Below the pieces are notes generated by a model. The model did not search any database, was not told the origin of the DNA, and was given only the letters and a program-made list of their open reading frames with translations. DNA of 64,000 nucleotides, taken from the NCBI RefSeq assembly GCF_000150275.1, contig NW_002060952.1:890482-954481 (forward strand). Reading direction: 5' to 3'. The position numbers were made by a program, and so were the translations under genes. This document shows, one piece after another, positions 38,701 through 52,162 of this stretch (positions within the stretch are counted from its first letter, which is position 1; each line of letters opens with the position of its first letter). The DNA comes from Trichoplax adhaerens. Its lineage: Eukaryota > Placozoa > Uniplacotomia > Trichoplacea > Trichoplacidae.

Positions 38701-39414
38701 AGTTTGTTTGAAATTTGAAGAATGCAATAACAATTAATTTTTATCTGGCAAATATCTTTACATTGTAATTAATTAATGATTAAACTAATGATCAACCTAC
38801 ATTTCAAAATATTTAATCACGCCGGTATTGTGCATAAAAGGTGAATAGCTAGCGGGTATTGGAAAATCGCTAAAGCACATCAACTCTTTGCTAGTATTGA
38901 TAATTGTCGAGCGATACACGGTTCCACCCTTGCCAACTTCTTCTATACTTGGAGAATTCGAATACGAATGTCAAAATTAGTCATAAATCGAACGTACACG
39001 TTCTAGAATTTTATTATTTTATCAATCCTTTTCATCAGCTTGATCGAGAAGATTAGTGATGAAGACAAATTGATGAAATATTAATTGCACCGCATAGTAC
39101 AGCCATCTAAAGTTAGCTATTATGATACTATTTGTAAAGTATAATAATGATACTGGAAAAAATCTACCTGCTGTAGCTAAGTGTAATTAGCTACAAATCT
39201 TTCTTCTTGTATGTGAGTAATAGAGCTACGAAAATACGCGCCTACAGTAACTTGGTTACTACTAGTAGAAAGCAAAATTAATCGAACCTGAAAACCTCCA
39301 TAGACCGCCTATATAGTTTTCTTTTTCCAATACAACTCCTTCAATCCCTTCATCGATGCATTCTTTTAGTGATGTTAACCCACTTGCTCCAGCTCCGATA
39401 ATAGCTACCTTCAT
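35778..39414 (-). CDS. Flavin-containing monooxygenase, paralogue 2
   Basis: Exons on the minus strand: 39414-39288, 38942-38801, 38311-38046, 37934-37620, 37012-36594, 36265-35917 and probably 35836-35778, giving 558 residues. GAGASG (7-12) binds [14 protein letters not shown] is the FMO signature, and GIGNSA is the NADPH site. [12 protein letters not shown] follows, then [10 protein letters not shown], a hydrophobic anchor ([19 protein letters not shown]) and a short tail. Without the last exon the protein stops at the TAA at 35912 (540 residues, ending AVSDIG). I prefer the spliced form: exon 6 then has the same 349-nt length as in paralogue 3, and both final introns are about 80 nt; but the donor (gttaat) is weak. 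Role as for paralogue 1; substrates unknown. Confidence 0.9.
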
Positions 39415-42400
39415 CTTGCTTTTGTTTTGGTGACGTTTGATCCGTTCTTTATTAAATATATATACAAATAATAAAAATGATGTGAATATATTTGTGCAAT
39501 CATGTGCCTATGATCTTGATGGGTTATCTTTAGTTAATACACATAGGATCTAGTAAATATCTACTGTCAACAATATACCACATTTACAACAAATGGTACA
39601 CTGCATTACACTTAAAATGATTCAAATAATTACATAGTAACTAATAAGTATGATATAGTTTACATCTAATTCATGAACTGTGCTACATTAGCTGTTGTAA
39701 TTTATTCAAATGTGGGAGAGGAAATTCCTCTTTCACAGTCCTACCTACTGTAATTAAATCCTTGGATATACCCGTATATAATATACAAAATATTATGCAT
39801 CAATCTCTTTCATATATTTATATAGATCGTATTATAGAAATAAAAAATTCAAATTATTTCAATAATCATTAGTGTTGTACTATATATAATAAGGATATGT
39901 AGCGTTGAAACGTAAAACATCAATTTTGATTTATTTCTTTAGTAAATCGCGTAAGTAAGCAAAATTTATCACGTGAAGCGTGATTAAAAAGATTAGATAT
40001 CAATTAGACTCCTTCTGTATTATCACAAATGTATACAGAGCCAAAAATATAAGGAATAATATAAATTACTTTATTGGCCGAAGTATACAGTAGGACATCT
40101 AACCATAGTTGAATCGATTGTTATAATTTGTTTCAATAAAATTTAGATGCCTTGCATATAATGGTGAATTTCTACTAGTGCAAACAGTAATTGCACAGGA
40201 TTTTTCCTGATATATCCTATATACTGTTACACAGTTTAAACCAAAGTAGATAATGTTTGATTGTAATGTATAGTAGTATGCCTAACGGTAGCTGAATTCG
40301 GTCAAATTTGGATGTCTTGCGAGTTATGGTAAGTTTTTATTAGTGCAAATGCTAATGGTATAACGATAGCTGAATTTAATCACACTAGATATCTTTCCGT
40401 ATATATTATAGAAAATATATAAGTCGATACTAACAGTCTAACATAATCCTGATAATATGCTTACGATTATTTAAACTGAAATTCACAGATGTAATAGAAA
40501 ATATGAGGATATAATTTGAAGCCAGCAGGATATGCACGATATATAGTATATCATAGAAAATGTATAGCACTTAACTATAATACAAACTCTAATTATATTT
40601 TATTTGCAACAAATATTATTGAGCAGAGGAGAGTAAAGGACTGAAAGGAATACATTAAATTTATACATTATGCAATTTGTGGGTATCCGATTGAAAACAT
40701 ATAGATATAACGATAACAAAAAAATATGTATAACTGATTCACGAAGCACCGGGCAAACAGCTGGTAAGTTAGGCTAGGACAGTAGCGGTACCTAATTAAT
40801 CTATACAATTTTAGAGATTTAAACTTTGACCTTTGTCTAGATACCCTATGCTTAACATAACATAGTTTAATGTACCGTAAACTTTTGTAATATTATTTAG
40901 TCTATGCAAGGCACAGCACATAAGGTTTATATGCTTCTCCAGATGACTTCGGCCTGAAGGATAGATATAACAGTTATCGCGGTATAAAATATACTGTAAT
41001 AGACTATGTCAAGTGTTGGAAACAAAAGAATTTTCCCTAGGCAGTAAAGTACCGGTAATGTTTTAGACTGAAAAGGTTCAAAAGGTAACTGTTAAACTGT
41101 ACAGTATATAAAAGAATGATTATTAAAGTTGGAAATAACCGATTTGCTTTGCATGCTCAAATGGACCCAATTAATTTTAGTATGTTAACTATTAGAGAGA
41201 TTGGAGAAAGAGAGTAGTAATTTATGCCAATATTCACTGAGCCGGTAAGGCTAATACGATGTTACTTGTAACACGATGTGGGGTAAAGAAACTTAAAGTT
41301 CTAAATATGTTAACATTAAGCTATAGTTAGTAGGTATTATGAAGCATATTGTTGTTCAAAATATGTGTTAAAGTAATGATATTGGAAGACTGAATCGCTA
41401 TATTACTATGATATACTTTCCATGAGTGCTCTAACACCTTCAATCATATATATTACAGATTGCATAGTAAAATTTTTTAATATATACGATTTTACGTTGT
41501 GCACTATTATAATGTAACAAATGGACATTCGAAAGCATTGATTACTCATTTAATTACGTCATCAAATTTCGCTTTCTTACGGTAAAACTGGAAAATAAAT
41601 TAGCTAAAAAGTACAAAATTCAATAGATAAACTAGAACCTATTGCGGTAGCATTATTTACCATTTTCTGGTTTATACAGTATTAAATTATGGCTTAAATC
41701 ATAACCGATATACTCGTATAGGCAATCATTTTGAAATTCTAACTTAAAAATAAGGCAAAGACATAAAACAACTTGATGTGCTAGTAAATAATTTCTCGAT
41801 TTTAAAGCATATGCAAGGCATGATCGACTAAAAATATATGAATAGTGTAATCAGTCATGAATTAATTATTTATGCCTCATACAGAAAAGTAGATATAAGT
41901 ACATTGGAGTTAGTAGTAGCTACAACTGTATTAATTAAGCAGTTATAATTACTTGTAAGGTGATTGATGATGTTTTCATCAGTCGTATATAAAGTAGAAT
42001 CTTCCTATAATTTTTAATGCTTCCTCTGTTAGAATTTGACTGCTAATCAGTTGCAGTAAAGTGCTATTACTATTCGCTGAAGTTTTATTATATTTTATTT
42101 GTATTATAGCATATAAAATCTCAGTAAATCTTACTTTAAGTTTCAGACTTATGTGAACGTTTTTCTTAATGGGGATATCAAGCACTAAATCTCACTTTAA
42201 CTCTAAGGCTTACATAAATGTTTTCCGTGACAAAATATCAAGCGCTAAATATTGCTGTTACTATTAAGCTATACGTGAATGTTGTCGTTAACGGGATATT
42301 AAACATTAATTCTCACTTTGACTTTTAAGTTTTGAGAGCGTTTTCTTTAAAAGGCCATCAAGTACTAAATCTGACTTTAACTTTTTAAACTTGCATGACC

Positions 42401-45400
42401 ATTTTCCTTAACAGGATATCAAGCAAAAATTTTACTTTATATACCCTTTTTAGTTTCAACCAAGCTTAGGTGAATGTTGTCGTTAACGGAATATCAAGTA
42501 CTAAATCTTACTTTAACTTTTAAGCTGTCAAGGGGAAGATTTTAAAGGCGAATGGGCGGAGATTATGTGAACATTTTTCTTGACAGGATATCAAGCTTTA
42601 AATCGCACTTTAACTTTTAAGCTTATGTGAATGTTTTCCTTTAATGGGATATCAAGCACTAAAATCTCACTTTAACTTTTAAGCTTACGCCAACATTTCC
42701 TTAGCTAACGAGATACTAAGCACTAATCTCACTTTAACTTTTACGTTTACGTAAAATTTTTCCTTATCTAGATATCAAGTACTAAATCTTGCCTTAACTT
42801 TTAAGCTTATGTGAAAGTTTTTTCTTAACGTGCAATGAAATACTAAATCTTACTTTTAACTTTTAAGCTCAAGGAAAGTTTTCCTTGATAGAAAATAAAA
42901 TCACTAAAGCTTACATTAACTTTTAAGCTTATGTAAATGTTTTCCTGAACGTGAATATCAAGCGCTAATTAAATCTCACTTTGGCTTTTAGGTCTGAGCA
43001 TTTTCTTCAATACAATATCAATCACCAAGTTTCACTTTAGTTTTTTAAGTTTATGTGAATACTGTCGTAAACGGGATATTAAGCACTAGTTCCACTTTGA
43101 TTATTAACCTTACATTAATATTTTCTTTAATGGAATATCAAACACTGAATCTCACTTTAACTATTAAGCTTACGTGAAATTTTTCTTAACTAGATATCAA
43201 GCACTAAATTTCACTTTAACTGTTAACTTTTAAGCTTACATGAGCATTTTCCGTAATAAAATATCAAGCACTAAATCTCACTTAAACTCTTAAGCTTACG
43301 TGAAATTTTTTTTTCTTAACTGGATATCAAGCACTCAATCTTACTTTAACTTTTATGCTTGCGGAAATGTTTTCCTTAACAGGCAATCAAGCACTGAATC
43401 ACTCATTAACCTTTAAGCTTAGGTGAACGTTTTCCTCAACAAGTCTCGCTTTAACTTTTAAGCTTACGTGAACGTTTTCCTTAACGGGAATATCATGCAT
43501 TAAATCTTACTTTAACTTTTAAGCTTACCTTAAGTCTGCCTGTGAAACGTTTTAATCACGTTCGATATGAAGTGCGCGTATGTTTGCACGTCGATTTGGT
43601 TTTGTATTGCTTCCACCTATTAGCTAATTACAACAAAATTATACATTATAGTATATAACAATATACTATAATGTACAGGGTGCTGTAATTAATTACTCGC
43701 AACCAATAGAAATTAATGATGAAATAGACCTTGAGTTACAAAGTCCAATCCTATTTCTCCGATTAAAGCGCAGGCTCTATAAAATCAGCAGATCGCTATA
43801 GGAGTCATCCTTTCGGATAAGAAATAAATTAATACGGTACATTATGGTCAATAATTAGGAGTAAACATACATGAATTAGTATTATTATTTGAAAATAAAT
43901 GCTTTAAGAAAGAATGGATGAAGCACGTTTTGAGCAGATGCGCTAGATGATAGTTTTGTAGATTTCATTATTTTCAGTTGAAGTATACTAGAACCATTAA
44001 CATTTCAAAAGCATCAAAAATAATAGTAGTAAGAGTAAAAACTACTGTTACATCATTCTACAAGTATTACAACGACCATTTCACGTTATTTACTGTAGAA
44101 GTAAATTATAGCAATTTGGTACAGGACAGCTTTCCATATGCTTTTATTGGAAGTTAGGCAATGTATTAAAGAAATCAACTAATCCGCAGGGCCCATGAAT
44201 AGTTCACAGCGAGATCGATAGTACTACAATAACATATTGCATCACTGACCGTACAAGACAATCTTCCGATATACCATTATTGAAAGCTATTCAAAGGGTT
44301 CAAAAAAATCGATTAACCTCTCTGTTTATGAATAATAATTATAATTAAAAGTCCACAATAGGATTACTGTAGCCCATTCCACAGTTTAAATATCGAAGCT
44401 TTGAAGACAACATAGTGTTAGTCCAGGCATTATAAGGTTTACTTAATGAAAGCAAATTATTATCAACGAGCACCAACTACGTTATGTCACAATCGCGATA
44501 GTTAAAGATAAAATCAGTGTATCGATTCTTATCATATACAACAATATTTAGACCTCACATATAATCTTTCCCTTCCTATTAGAAAGACTCCAAACTTTAC
44601 CCGATACAGCACTGTATATCAGAGCTAAATTTAGCTTTTTATAATATATCGTATACTGGAGAAGAGTAGTCTTGTCTTCAGTAGACAGATGCATACAGTA
44701 AGATATCTTGGCTATCTCTTTTTGGGGAGCAGGTTTTCTAGGGAAGATTCAAATATACTTATAGTTGTTTTATAGGCGTAAAAATGATGAAACTAAATCT
44801 GCATTATTGAAGAACTGCATCTAGGAGCCAAGGAATGATTCAGGTTGAAGATCGTACTTTTGACTCTAATTTATAGTTCCTACTCTTCTAAAATAAGATA
44901 GTACCAGTATTAGAAGGTTCGATCTAAACTTGGACTATTATTTGTGAGAATGAGATTACTTTTAGGTAACCGTAGATTAGCTAGATACTATTATTACAAG
45001 ATTAAACTTGAATTAAAAATAGTAGGGCAACCTTAGTATCATCTATTGGTATGGGACGGTATTAAATTACTTCTATAAGTTACCTAATAATAACTTTCTA
45101 AAATTGATTAAAAGTCTCTGACGCTACAGGATGTCAAGACGATCTCAAAATGTCTCTAGGATTGTTTACATATATCTTTCCATATTTTCTTTTACCGCCT
45201 ACACTAATGCACACACGTACGTGATTGTTCGCTTACTACTATAATATGTTAGAATGCGGATATTTGTTTTACGTTGAATAAGATTCTAAAGAAGCCATTA
45301 CTACCTTGCACGTTACATTTATACAATATTTATATTGATAATGTTGCATTCCAACTTGCTGCAGTACTATAAATCGGGGATATTTCGACATCTTGTAAGT

Positions 45401-47516
45401 AATTTTTTTATAATGATAGGATTTAAATTCAGCTTAAAATTCATGTATATTTGAGTACGTAATTAATCTTATAGTCTGAAACTCAAATTGTTTACATTGG
45501 GTTGGGAGTGCAGTGGAAGTGGCAACACACCTGGAATAAGCCTACAACAGGATCTACTAATTATAATATAAAAAAAAAAAGATGGAAACGGGACTGCCAA
45601 CGTCCGTCGGTAAGAAATGATGGAGAGGCTTATCATTTCATGCCATTCTAGTATACGCTATCAATGAAACCGTATGCCATACTGCACAAAACCAAACTAG
45701 CAGTTAATTTGATATCAATCGCGGACAGTATAATGGTGTGCCGTTATGAACATATGATATAGTTGCAATGGTCAGTAAAATAATCAGCCTCTATATTATT
45801 ATTATAGTCAACCATCGTTGGCTGTCCCATAAAATTCAGTTGAAAAGTGATCTTGTAATTTGTATCTTGCATCTTAATTATAAGGTTTAAAAGGTGCTTT
45901 CTAGTGCTAAATTGCTATTTTAATGATTGAATAAGTCGAGAAAGCGATGAAAGTTTAGTCATGAATAAGATATGATCAAGCCATAGCTACAGGAATCGAT
46001 CTCAGATGGAAATTTGATTTCAAGTTTCTAATCTTTTTTTCAGCAAAAAGTACCAGTGCTACGGTAAGTGTACGATATTACGGTTATGCTTACAGTTAAC
46101 TGTACAAGGGCATAAGTAATTCTAGGGCAATTAGGTTATTAAGCCAATAGTCAATGACAAGTTCGGCAACATATTCATCCAATAACATAGAGCAGGGCCT
46201 TCTTTTGATATTGTTGTACTAATAAAGCTACTCAATGTTTTAAAGAAATTGAATAGCTACTATGTTCAGACGATTATCTATAAATGCAACAGCAGACCGT
46301 TCCTCGTAAATAATATCCCCCTCTAAAAATTGGACGTAAGGGAATTGTTATAGATTCAAAGTAATCAATTGGCTTTTAGCTACAGCTTTAAAGCTTTAAA
46401 GTATTATTAGTTAATTTAATAATGCAATATGGTTAGACTGCGCTCTTGTTTGTCTAATAAATCTTTCAGTTTTAGGCTTACGTCCTAGAACCATTATGGA
46501 GAAAAAATTACGGTATGCCAAGTATCACGAGCGAAGGTTCGACTAGTCTCAATAACGTCATAAATTACAGTCCGTCAGCAACATGATGGGTTATAGGACT
46601 AGTATTTTAATTACATACAGACTGATAAGTTTACTAATAATTTTAAAACTATGCTATTAGTCTATTACAAATAAACACTTTAAAGTCTTGACATCAAATT
46701 GATAACTACATCATGCAGACTAAACTAGTTTATAACTCAACCAATACAAATCCGACGAAACACACACGGCACTCTCAGCTGCATGTCTGCATGGATACTT
46801 ATACACATATAAGTTGAAACAAATATTGAAATCAACATTCTTTACGCTAAATAAAATGACGGTAAAGCTAATATCCATTTAAGAAAAATCTTTCAAGAGA
46901 TTTTATCAAAATGGCTTAACTTAAATATGCCGTATGTATGTATTATCCCTGCGAGTGCTATGAAAATATTGCACTTTATTTAATGTTTCAAATGGTAGTC
47001 AGACAGTTAAGATCGATCTTGTATCTTTGCAGTCCCAATATCTAAGGACTCCATTGTAATTGATTAGGTTCAAAATGAATCTTTTACGTCATCGGTTAAC
47101 TAATGCCTACAACTTGTTGTAAAAGTGGGTTTAATCCTTTTAATTTATGCTTTACTGAAAAGGGAATTACAGCATTCACTAAGTCTATTTCGTAATCAAG
47201 ATAATAAGCTATGTGTTGTTGATTAAGTCTAACACTAACTATCGAGTAGGTTAACTTTTCGGATAAATTAAGTCATCATGATGTATCCGACAACATTTGA
47301 TTACACCTATATTACTAGCTGAAATAAAAGACTTCATTCCAGACCGTTACAGTACTTTAGTTTAAAATTAACAACCCAAAATCTCTTACTTATGAATATA
47401 CTAATTAAGAAATATCTAGTTGAAATGCACTGTATCATAGCCATGTTTATCGGATATAATCGTAGTGCAAGTTAATGGGCGCACGTAACGGAGTTTTTTT
47501 TAATATGCCATCGCGA
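39415..47516. other. Long gene-free interval between FMO paralogues 2 and 3
   Basis: About 8.1 kb separate the start of paralogue 2 from the end of paralogue 3. It contains the 60-bp minisatellite at 42126-43535. Otherwise it is AT-rich without recognisable exons; the ORF at 41979-42185 lies at the edge of the minisatellite. An 18-nt string (TATGCCAAGTATCACGAG) at about 46513 also occurs near 14559. Confidence 0.5.
42126..43535. repeat. 60-bp minisatellite, about 22 units
   Basis: The unit is close to AATCTCACTTTAACTTTTAA then GCTTACGTGAACGTTTTCCT then TAACGGGATATCAAGCACTA. Unit starts are 58-65 nt apart, with a longer interval at about 42500-42590. Copies differ at many sites, so the array is moderately old, with the most regular units at 42600-42830 and 43140-43510. 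No long open frame runs through it. Confidence 0.95.
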
Positions 47517-50500
47517 TTATCGGTATTGAATGCTTCGTAAAGCAAATTCTTTGCATTCATTGAACGTAGAAGCCAAAGCTTCACCTGGAAAGAAAATTTT
47601 TGGACATTACACTTACACTTAATTACTTTAAAGCATAGAAATATATATTAAATAGACATTTACCAATATCGCGAATTCCTGCTTTGACATTACCCCCTCT
47701 CTTGTAGGAAGCATATATCGTAGATGCAACAACTACTGCAAGAAATAATCGCAAGGTCTTACTACTTTTAGCTTTTGGTATATCTTCGATTTGTCGAGTA
47801 CGCGTAGGTTTATCAATATTATTTTTAGCCTGTCTGATAGCATTTTTTGCTCCATCCCAAGCATGAGGTCCTCGCAATCGAAATTGTGGAGGAGTACATG
47901 GCCCGAAAATACATTTAAAAACCAGACTGGGATCAGTGAGCATCAAAGAGAAGAAGCTTGGCTTGCACCCGATCAAATCAGCAATTTCGTCCATAAATTG
48001 TATAAAGTCAACCTAGTTGATACAGTTAGTATCAAAATGAAATCTTTTCTCTTATAAATTATTGATTTATTACAGTTTAATCATTAGTAACAAATTAATC
48101 AAGCAAGATATCTTGGCCGATGATGATGCTAAAATTTAGACGATACATTTGTTTTTTGTTGTTTTAATGTACTATATTATCTACAATTATCTTTGATATC
48201 ATTCGCTTACCTGGATAGTATGCCTTGGTGAATCAACATACACAGCAGCCATATTGTTACGTTTTTTTTCGATATCTATCATCATTCCAGCTTCCGATGG
48301 CAAATGACATTTCTTATTGAATACTCGTGTAATCCATCTTGCTTGCATTTCCGCTATTGGCATAATAGCCCCAACTGGTTGTACGAATCCTACCATTGCC
48401 AACGTAGGATGCTTAAGATGTGGTGGAAATGCGTATTTGTATAGATCGCACTGGTTATCTTTAACATCAACGATAGACGAATCCAAAAAAGAGAAACCAA
48501 ATTTATATCCAGTACAATAGACAACAGTGTCAATATCTTTCTCAATAGAGCCATCAGTAAATTCAATATCGTGTTCATGCAGGCAAGCAATGTTATCTTT
48601 GACTTTGACTGCTCCACATACTATGCGTACTAAATAGGAAATAAAACAAACATTTAAAGAATTAATTACGGGCATTAAGCATCACTGTCATGAGCGTTGT
48701 CATAATTTGTGATTTATTGCATAAAGTCTTTCTATATTTATAAATTTATCATCTACACTTGTCTGATTTCCATATAAATTCAGACTCTTAACGATGATCA
48801 ATTGTTTTACAGCAAGCTTGAAAATTTTTAGAATAGAAATCGAATTTAAGAAGTTAGGATAAAGTATATATAAATTACAGTAATCGTTGTACTAATTACC
48901 AGTTCGTATGATCGGAGAAAAAATCGTAATTAGGCAACATAGGTATAAAATAATATACCATACATACTTGGTAATTCGTCACTGATAGTGGGATGTTGCG
49001 CTGCTACTTTATGTTTAGCTTTCAATCCATATTGAGCGTGATCAAATCGTTCATTTAAAGCTTTTTTTAGCGAATTCTCAACAATTGACGAAGGCAGCCA
49101 GCTTAGATAACGGTTGAAAAAAACATCTATTGGGTCTCCTCCGGGACCAAGGCGTGAAAATACCCATGCCCCACGTCGTGTGCTGAGATAAACCTGTGAG
49201 CAGTGCTGACTTAATTCACTAGCAACATCAACACCTGAATTGCCAATTCCTACAACTACCGCTCGGGTATTTTCGTGACCTATGGGAATGACGATTTTGA
49301 CGTAATGGGAAAAATAGAGGGTTTAGTGTGTGAGGGATTGAATAAGTTGATATTCCAATTGTAAAGCTGACCATTTATTATATAATAATCCTTTAGTAAT
49401 TTCATTGCATTTATGTTATCATTATTATCTTATGATAACTACTGTATAATCAATTTCAACAAACCGCGATAATCCTTGTAATCGTGACTATGTAATTGTC
49501 TTCCCTTGAATACGTCCATTCCTTTAAAAGATGGCATCCTGGAATCCCAATGGTGGCCTGAACAAACCATAATACCATCAAAAGTGGTTGTGGTTGTTTC
49601 AGCAGTAGGATTGTCAGCAGGCTTGGTAATGACATCCCATCGTCCTGTTTCTGAATAATCGCTTGCTGGTTTAACTTGCTGGACGTAAGTATTGAATTGA
49701 ATGTGCTCGTATAAATTGAATTTTTGGGCATATCTTGAGAATGTAAATAGGGAAATTACATTATTCAAACCACTGTTTTATGCTATTGGTGTCTGACGGC
49801 ATACTTTACTGCATATTACTAAAAAATTATCGGCTGTAACATGATTAAGTTATGAACAAATCCTAAAGTTGGCCAATGCCTAAATTATTTTTTCAATGTT
49901 ACAAATTTATTGCTCTTATTTATACATCATCATTTGTAGTGGGAAAAGATGCTTACAATGATATAGCTGTCATCTCGTGCAAATATCTGCGTGACTGTTA
50001 GTGCATTACGATGAAATGGGTATTTTTCGCTATAATTCAAAGAGTGTAACTTAAGGGACCACTCGTCTAGTAAAATTTTGAAGGTTAACAATACTATTTG
50101 TCCTTCAAATTACACATGGACATCATTAACACAGAATTATTGTACAGTCTACTAGACGTTATCGTCAACATCGATAATAATATTATGTCCTACCGTACTT
50201 ACTACAGATTACTGTTAAGGTTTCAATAGACACTGTCATTACTGTAATAATCTGAAATCTTGACAACTCGATGTTATCATTAATATTTATAATACTATTT
50301 TCAAGTAGCTACTTTTTATAGATGAAGTAATCGATTAATCGTCAATAAACTAGTGTCGTCAAATAGCCTCTATCGTACTAGCCCTTGTTCTTCAGATACA
50401 GAGGCACACTCTTGCTGTATGTACAATAGCTTGAAGTAATGATCAGCAAGATGAAATAGGTTGTTATTGTACAGTATACTACACCAAGATCTACAGTGAA

Positions 50501-51449
50501 ATCATATTCTGCATATATCGTACGTACACTATATTATTATCCAGAACGAATAGCAGTAAAATCCCTTCGATAAAATTTGAAATTCTATGTCTTAATTAAC
50601 TAAGTATTAACTGTAGTAATTACAGCATTACTTACAAGTCAAAGTATTTCATGACGCTTGTGTTATGCATGTAGGGTGCAAAATTCTCAGGAATAGGAAA
50701 ATCGCTGAAGCACATCATTTCCTTGGATGTGTTGATGACCGTCGATCGATAGACTGTTCCACCCTTGCCAACGTCTTCTATACTCCGTAAATGCAATCAT
50801 ATCAAAATTGTGAATAATTGTAGTTATTAATTAATATACTAGTGGAACCTGTGATACTTCTCGAGCTACACTTTTTACTTAACATTTATTTTATTTTATT
50901 TTATTCTATATCAATGTAGCGAACTAATCGAAGACTATCTCTGATTTTATGGATAGAAACGATTTAGCTCATGTAATTTCATGCGTTGTTATCCATGATG
51001 AAATTCATGCATTTTCAGTAGAATTAGGTAACGTCGATAGTGTCTGGCATTACTTATTAGCCCTTAGAAGATCTTGTTGAAGGAGTAGTTTTACAATGAC
51101 AGCTCCAGTTATCCACGTGCTCAACTACAGTCAACAGTATTATACAGTACTAGGCAATAATGTTGAATATTTATTTTAAATCAGGTCCGATACTATGCGA
51201 TTTATAGTACATACTGCTAATTCCCCCAAATCAAGTCAATTATCTAGATCTGTAATCCGTTACTGTAACAAAATATGATCCTACAATAGTAGATAGACTA
51301 AGATGACGTCTACAATGCCAACCTTCAAATTTCCATAATCCACCAATGTGATTCTCTTTTTCAAGAATAACTGCTTCAATGCCTTCATCCAAGCATTCTT
51401 TAAGGCTGGTTAAGCCGCTTGCTCCAGCTCCAATAATTGCCACTTTCAT
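47517..51449 (-). CDS. Flavin-containing monooxygenase, paralogue 3
   Basis: Exons on the minus strand: 51449-51323, 50777-50636, 49733-49465, 49279-48968, 48629-48211, 48012-47664 and 47584-47517, in phase, 561 residues. GAGASG (7-12) and Glu30 mark the FAD site, [11 protein letters not shown] the FMO signature, GIGNSG the NADPH site, and [12 protein letters not shown] the ATGY region. [10 protein letters not shown] precedes the hydrophobic segment [14 protein letters not shown]. The last exon ([16 protein letters not shown]...) starts after a strong acceptor (TTTTCTTTCCAG). Reading through the donor instead would end at 47623 with a hydrophobic tail [12 protein letters not shown]. Closest to paralogue 2, same strand, so the two are a tandem duplication. 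Expected ER-membrane NADPH-dependent oxygenase with unknown substrate. Confidence 0.93.
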
Positions 51450-51949
51450 GTTCGTCCTTTTATGCAATACTTTAGACGCCTTTTTCTGCCTATCAATCGC
51501 AATTTATAATATTTTATAATATTTATTTTTGAATGGTAGGTGTAAAAATGCATCTCCATTTCAAGAAACATTAATAAAACAGATCGTTCCGTTACTTTAA
51601 GTTGATCCCTTCGGATTGTAAATGAAGGAGTTGTTAAGCCTTCATTACAAGTGCACTAATTAATTCTATGGACAAAAATAGATCCAAAATTGGACATTTA
51701 ATGAAGTGAGTTAGTCCTCATTTGCTGCTGTATACTCTGATCCTGTTGCCAGTAAAGAACACTCGAGCTTAATCGACTGATCGCTAACGATGAGCTCTTC
51801 TACAGTAGTGTATGGAAATTTTAAATCGATCATGGCTATTTCCATGACAAGTTATCATCGAATTTATCCTTACCTTCAGCGTAGCGTAGACCGGCTTCTG
51901 GCTGCCTAGTAGGTGTTTAACACTAGTAATAAATTCAATCATGACATCG

Positions 51950-52110
51950 GACACACACCACCGGGTAAGGTGCTAGGTGCCACAGGGCGACACAGTGTAA
52001 AAAGAGAACCCCGCCCAGTCTCAGGGTCTTTTGGCGACGCCGCGGCGTCGATTTTACGCTTTAACAGTAGTTGTATGAAAGAGAAAGGGGGGGAAGAAAA
52101 GTGATCGTTC
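51950..52110. other. GC-rich island with perfect 16-bp palindrome
   Basis: This stretch is far richer in G and C than its surroundings. CGACGCCGCGGCGTCG at 52035-52050 is a perfect palindrome. ACCCCGCCCAGTCTCAGGGT precedes it and a G-run (GGGGGGG) follows at about 52088. It directly abuts the 81-bp array. It may be the end of a mobile element or a CpG-rich regulatory block. Confidence 0.55.
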
Positions 52111-52162
52111 AGTGCAAAATATTGTCTGCTGTAGGTTATCCTTTTTCCACTCATTCTACTAC

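Noticed and set aside
41979-42185. 68-residue ORF on the minus strand
   Set aside because: It overlaps the edge of the 60-bp minisatellite and has no family features.
47791-48057. Plus-strand ORFs over the FMO genes (also at 48317-48520 and 35982-36269)
   Set aside because: They are antisense shadows of FMO exons whose real frame carries the conserved motifs.
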